Shown: positions 7,840 to 11,944 of the stretch, piece after piece
Numbering within the stretch: the stretch's first letter is position 1
Layout of the letters: every line of letters begins with the position of its first letter
The notes under the pieces: generated by a model
Databases searched by the model: none
What the model was told of the DNA's origin: nothing
Seen by the model: the letters and a program-made list of their open reading frames with translations, nothing else
Program-made: the position numbers and the translations under genes
From: Limisphaerales bacterium
GTDB taxonomy: Bacteria; Verrucomicrobiota; Verrucomicrobiia; Limisphaerales; UBA11358
Direction of reading: 5' to 3'
DNA: 11,944 nt
Assembly (NCBI GenBank): GCA_003133815.1
Contig: PKZR01000226.1
Coordinates: forward strand, 8,522-20,465

Positions 7840-9159
7840 TCAGCTTTTTGCTTCAGATGCGGGGATGTTCTCGATTTTGGCGTTTATCTCCAAAAATTCG
7901 AGGACTTTCTCATGGGCTATCTGGTCGTAAAGCTCGTTCACGCCATTGCGCTTCTGCAAATCTTTGATGAATTTATCGAGCGGAATCTGATACATCTCCG
8001 CCAGTGACTGCGCTCGCTGAAAGACTTCTTCCTGTGTGACGGAAATTTTTTCCTGTTCCGCAATGCGCTGAATTAGGAACGCCATGCGCACGCGCTCCTT
8101 GGCGGTGTTTGCGGCGGAGGAATAAATCTGGTCCTTTTGCTTCTCGATCAATTCGCGCGGTACGCCGCGCTTGGAATTTTCCTGCACAATGTTGTAGACC
8201 ACGTTCCGCGTCTCGTGGGCGACCGCAGTTTCCGGCAGTTCAAAATTCGCGCCGCCGAGCAGGGCATCAATGATCTGGGTGCGGACTGCTTTTCGTTGCG
8301 AATGACGCAGCTCATTTTCCAAATCCACGCGGACGCCCGCGCGGAGCTTCTCAAGGTTTTCCGCCGCGAATTTTTTCGCCAGTTCGTCGTCAATCGGCGG
8401 CTGGATTTTTTCCTTCACCTCGATGACCTCGACCTCGTAAACACCCCTTTTGTCCACGAGTTGTTTCGTGACAAAATCGGCGGGGAAATCCACATTGACC
8501 GTGCGCTTTTCGCCGGCCTTTGCACCGACAAGCTGGTCGGCAAATCCGGCAATGAATGTGTTTGGAGCGATGTCCACCCAGAAATTTTTCTGCTCCGTCA
8601 AACCCTTCGCCGTCGGCGCGGTTTCGGTGATCGGTTTTCCGTCGCAGGTGCCGGTGTAGTTCACCACGGCCACGTCGCCCATCTTCAGCTCGCGCGTGAC
8701 AGTCTCATATTTGACGTGCTGCTGCGCGAGCAGGTTCAACGCCCGCTCCACGTCCTCGTCCGTGACGGATTTGGTCTCGCGCTTGACGGGCAGGCCCTTG
8801 TATTCCGGCACTTGAAATTCCGGCGCAGTCTCGATGGTCGCAGCGAACTGCAAAACCTGTCCGCGTCCGAACTGGATTTCCTCGATGTCGGGCTGGCCGA
8901 TGGCGGAGATTTTTTTCTCGTCGAGCGCCTTGCGGTAATTCTCACCGATGAGCTTGCGCTTGGCCTCGTCCTTGATGTCGGCCTCGTATTTTTTGGCGAT
9001 CATGTCGCGCGGCGCCTTGCCGGGGCGGAAGCCGGGCAGCGCGGCCTGCTTTTGATAATCCTTGGTGATGGCATCAAAGATTTCGTCCACGGCCTTCGCG
9101 TCCACTTCCACGCGGAGGAGTTTTTTGCACGGTGCCAGATTTTCAACGGTGATATTCAC
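7840..9159 (-). CDS. tig: Trigger factor, ribosome-associated chaperone
   Basis: A 439-residue peptidyl-prolyl isomerase and chaperone that binds at the ribosome exit tunnel. The N-terminal ribosome-binding domain carries the signature GFRPGKAP (43-50). The FKBP-like isomerase domain follows (about 150-245, with GDVAVVNYTGTCDG and FIAGFADQLVGAKAGE). The helical C-terminal chaperone domain (about 250-430) has FELPETAVAHE and a final EKVLEFLEINAKIE helix. The start is GTG (complement of 9157-9159), giving the family-typical opening MNITVENLAPCKKLLRVEV. No good Shine-Dalgarno is visible, only GAGAA. In many bacteria clpP and clpX follow tig. Here a TolC-like gene follows instead. A promoter-like sequence and a palindrome lie directly upstream. 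Confidence 0.95.
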   Translation of the reverse strand: MNITVENLAPCKKLLRVEVDAKAVDEIFDAITKDYQKQAALPGFRPGKAPRDMIAKKYEADIKDEAKRKLIGENYRKALDEKKISAIGQPDIEEIQFGRGQVLQFAATIETAPEFQVPEYKGLPVKRETKSVTDEDVERALNLLAQQHVKYETVTRELKMGDVAVVNYTGTCDGKPITETAPTAKGLTEQKNFWVDIAPNTFIAGFADQLVGAKAGEKRTVNVDFPADFVTKQLVDKRGVYEVEVIEVKEKIQPPIDDELAKKFAAENLEKLRAGVRVDLENELRHSQRKAVRTQIIDALLGGANFELPETAVAHETRNVVYNIVQENSKRGVPRELIEKQKDQIYSSAANTAKERVRMAFLIQRIAEQEKISVTQEEVFQRAQSLAEMYQIPLDKFIKDLQKRNGVNELYDQIAHEKVLEFLEINAKIENIPASEAKS

Positions 9160-9166
9160 AATAATT

Positions 9167-9179
9167 CTCGTTTAACGAG
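9167..9179. promoter_or_regulatory. 13-bp palindrome CTCGTTTAACGAG in tig leader
   Basis: Two 6-bp arms (CTCGTT and AACGAG) flank one central base, 7 bp before the tig GTG and at about the expected transcription start of the promoter at 9186-9215. It could be an operator or a short 5'-end hairpin (CUCG/CGAG stem with a 5-nt loop) that affects tig translation or mRNA stability. No known regulator is recognised. Confidence 0.4.
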
Positions 9180-9185
9180 CCGCGC

Positions 9186-9215
9186 AGAATAATTGATTTG
9201 AGCGGACAACGTCAA
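9186..9215 (-). promoter_or_regulatory. Sigma70-like promoter for tig
   Basis: Read on the - strand, TTGACG (9215-9210) and TATTCT (9191-9186) are separated by 18 bp. They match the housekeeping consensus at 5 of 6 and 4 of 6 bases. A transcript would start near 9179, giving a leader of about 20 nt before the GTG. This is sequence matching only. Confidence 0.5.
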
Positions 9216-9337
9216 CGGTTTTGATGGCAGATGTCATCCAAGCCGGGAAAACCATGCCGCAAATCCCTGCAACGCGGCTGCTGCCGTCCATAAACCGGCT
9301 CTGGATGATAAAACCGCAGCTGCGAACGGATGGAGCA

Positions 9338-9547
9338 CAGCTCCAAATGGATTTCCCGTTGCTCTCAACGGAATTCGCTTTGCTCCCAATGGAATTCGCG
9401 CTGCTCCCGGCGGTTTTTGATTTGCTCCAGGTGGAATTTGCCCCGCTCCCGATGGATTTGGCTTTGCTCCCGATGGAAATTACGTTGCTCCCGATGGAAT
9501 TTATGCCTCCTCGGATGGAAAAAGTATTGCTCCACAGCGATTTACAT
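9338..9547. repeat. 21-bp tandem array, 10 imperfect units
   Basis: Ten units of exactly 21 bp start at 9338, 9359, 9380, 9401, 9422, 9443, 9464, 9485, 9506 and 9527. The consensus is TTGCTCCCGATGGAATT plus four weaker bases (about TGCG). Base 4 (C) and base 13 (G) are constant in all ten units. Units 7 and 8 are closest to consensus and units 1, 9 and 10 the most decayed, as expected for an array that erodes from its edges. A perfect 6-bp inverted repeat, TGGAGC-ACA-GCTCCA (9331-9345), overlaps the left edge and uses the GCTCC core. One frame (from 9221/9224 to 9565) is open across the array and reads as LLPMEFA-type heptads. The array sits between the tig promoter and bioD. Function unknown. 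Confidence 0.9.
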
Positions 9548-9645
9548 AAAATTTGGCCGTTTTAGCCATTATCCGGTCCAAACGGGGACTTTCCGCAAAA
9601 CAACCATAAAATGAAGGATTGAACCATGGGTGACCGATGAAAAGG

Positions 9646-9704
9646 GGTCAAAAAAGCCAGTCCCTAGCATTTCCAGCCAATTGCCTTTCACCGGGACTTT
9701 GACC
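9646..9704. repeat. Imperfect inverted repeat upstream of bioD
   Basis: The arm at 9646-9664 (GGTCAA, then a short insert, then AGTCCC) is complementary to GGGACTTTGACC at 9693-9704, apart from a bulge of about 7 nt. A further GGGACTTT lies at 9585-9592. It could be a REP-like hairpin or the remnant of a small mobile element. The rest of 9548-9768 holds no convincing gene: the short frames there have no ribosome-binding site and no recognisable family. Confidence 0.35.
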
Positions 9705-9768
9705 AACGGCCGAGCTTCAGCGCGGTTTTGGTGGCGTGGCGGAACGATTTGCGCTTTGATGTCGCCGG

Positions 9769-10366
9769 ATGAAGAGGGAAATCTTTTTCGTGACCGGCAC
9801 GGACACTGGCGTCGGCAAAACGGTTCTGACCGTGCTGCTGGTGAAATTTCTGCGCGAGTCAGGCGTCAATGCGGCGGCGCTCAAGCCCATTTGCTCCGGC
9901 GGCCGCACTGACGCCCGGAAAATATTTGAGGCGATGAACAAAGCGCTGTCGCTCGACGAAATCAATCCGTGGCATTTCCACGCGGCCATTGCGCCGCTGA
10001 TGGCCGCCCGCGCAGAAAAGCGAAAGGTAAAATTGTCGCAAGTTCTCGCGCACGTCCGCGCGCTGCAAAGGCGGTTTGATATTTTGCTGATTGAAGGCGC
10101 GGGCGGATTGTTGAGCCCGCTCGGCGAAGGTTTTGATTCGCGCGATTTGATTGTGGCGTTGCGTGCAACGCCAATCATCGTGGCGCAAAACAAGCTTGGG
10201 ACCATGAATCAAGTCCTTCTCACGCTGGAAGCGCTGCCGAAAAATCTGCGGGCGAAATCGCGCGTCGTTCTGGTCTCGCCGGAAAAACCGGATGCCTCGA
10301 CAAAGACCAATGCAAAACTGCTGGCGGAGTTTTTCGATCCGGAAAAAATTTCCCTGCTGCCGCGTC

Positions 10367-10377
<11 letters not shown>
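9769..10377 (+). CDS. bioD: Dethiobiotin synthetase
   Basis: An ATP-dependent cytoplasmic enzyme that closes the ureido ring of dethiobiotin from 7,8-diaminopelargonate and CO2, the penultimate step of biotin synthesis. At 202 residues it is slightly shorter than E. coli BioD. The P-loop GTDTGVGKT spans 10-18. ALKPI carries the substrate lysine K39. EGAGG (109-113) is the second metal/nucleotide motif, and NKLGTMNQVLLT (141-152) matches the conserved strand-helix of the family. The start is fixed by an in-frame stop at 9757-9759, and no Shine-Dalgarno is visible. No bioA, bioB, bioF or bioC is near, so regulation with the other biotin genes would have to act in trans. The 3' end overlaps the convergent membrane/TPR gene by 11 bp. 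Confidence 0.9.

Positions 10378-11944
<1,567 letters not shown>

Noticed and set aside
8137..9192. Long open frame (351 codons) on the + strand opposite tig
   Set aside because: Its product has no recognisable motif and is the antisense image of a well-supported trigger factor gene with the GFRPGKAP signature. GC-rich codon use makes antisense frames stay open.
9338..9547. CRISPR array
   Set aside because: The units are directly abutting with no spacers between repeats, and no cas gene is near.
9630..9911. GTG-started frame overlapping the start of bioD
   Set aside because: It enters bioD out of frame and gives Arg-rich nonsense there; the part before bioD resembles nothing and lacks a ribosome-binding site.

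Overview
The window looks like chromosomal DNA of a Gram-negative, moderately GC-rich bacterium of the PVC group, most likely a Verrucomicrobiota of the Pedosphaera/Limisphaera type. This is an inference from gene content: a large secreted GH106-type glycosidase, a short ExeA-like ATPase paired with GspB, a CPBP protease resembling the 'CAAX prenyl protease-related' family, and a membrane-plus-TPR protein of the TMTC-like type. Ribosome-binding sites are weak and GTG starts are common (three of eight genes). No tRNA, rRNA, CRISPR array, insertion sequence or integrase is visible.

Left part (1-4155, + strand). The window opens inside a degenerate tandem repeat with an exact 21-bp period. It is followed by a secreted GH106 family alpha-L-rhamnosidase-like enzyme, whose stop codon overlaps the start of hisC (histidinol-phosphate aminotransferase) by 4 bp. 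HisC carries a 15-residue segment where relatives usually have a two-residue turn.

Middle (4239-6243, + strand). A compact cluster holds an ExeA/GspA-like AAA ATPase, a GspB-like single-pass membrane protein (ATGA overlap) and a CPBP intramembrane protease 20 bp downstream. The first two probably help assemble a secretin or type II secretion/pilus machine. The third is a membrane protease that may belong to protein sorting or maturation.

Middle-right (6252-9159, - strand). tig (trigger factor) lies upstream of a TolC-family outer-membrane channel protein, in the same direction. tig has a readable sigma70-like promoter with a 13-bp palindrome just at the expected transcript start. The 0.6-kb gap to the right (9180-9768) holds a second, unrelated 21-bp tandem array (10 units) and an imperfect inverted repeat.

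Right end. bioD (+, dethiobiotin synthetase) stands alone and overlaps by 11 bp, tail to tail, a partial - strand gene that runs off the window. That gene encodes a multi-pass membrane protein with a C-terminal TPR array and contains a perfect (AAACCGG)4 run in a loop codon stretch, which could be phase-variable.

The genes are mostly housekeeping or envelope functions. No multi-gene defence or mobile system is apparent. The least explained elements are the two 21-bp-period arrays and the 7-bp repeat inside the membrane/TPR gene.
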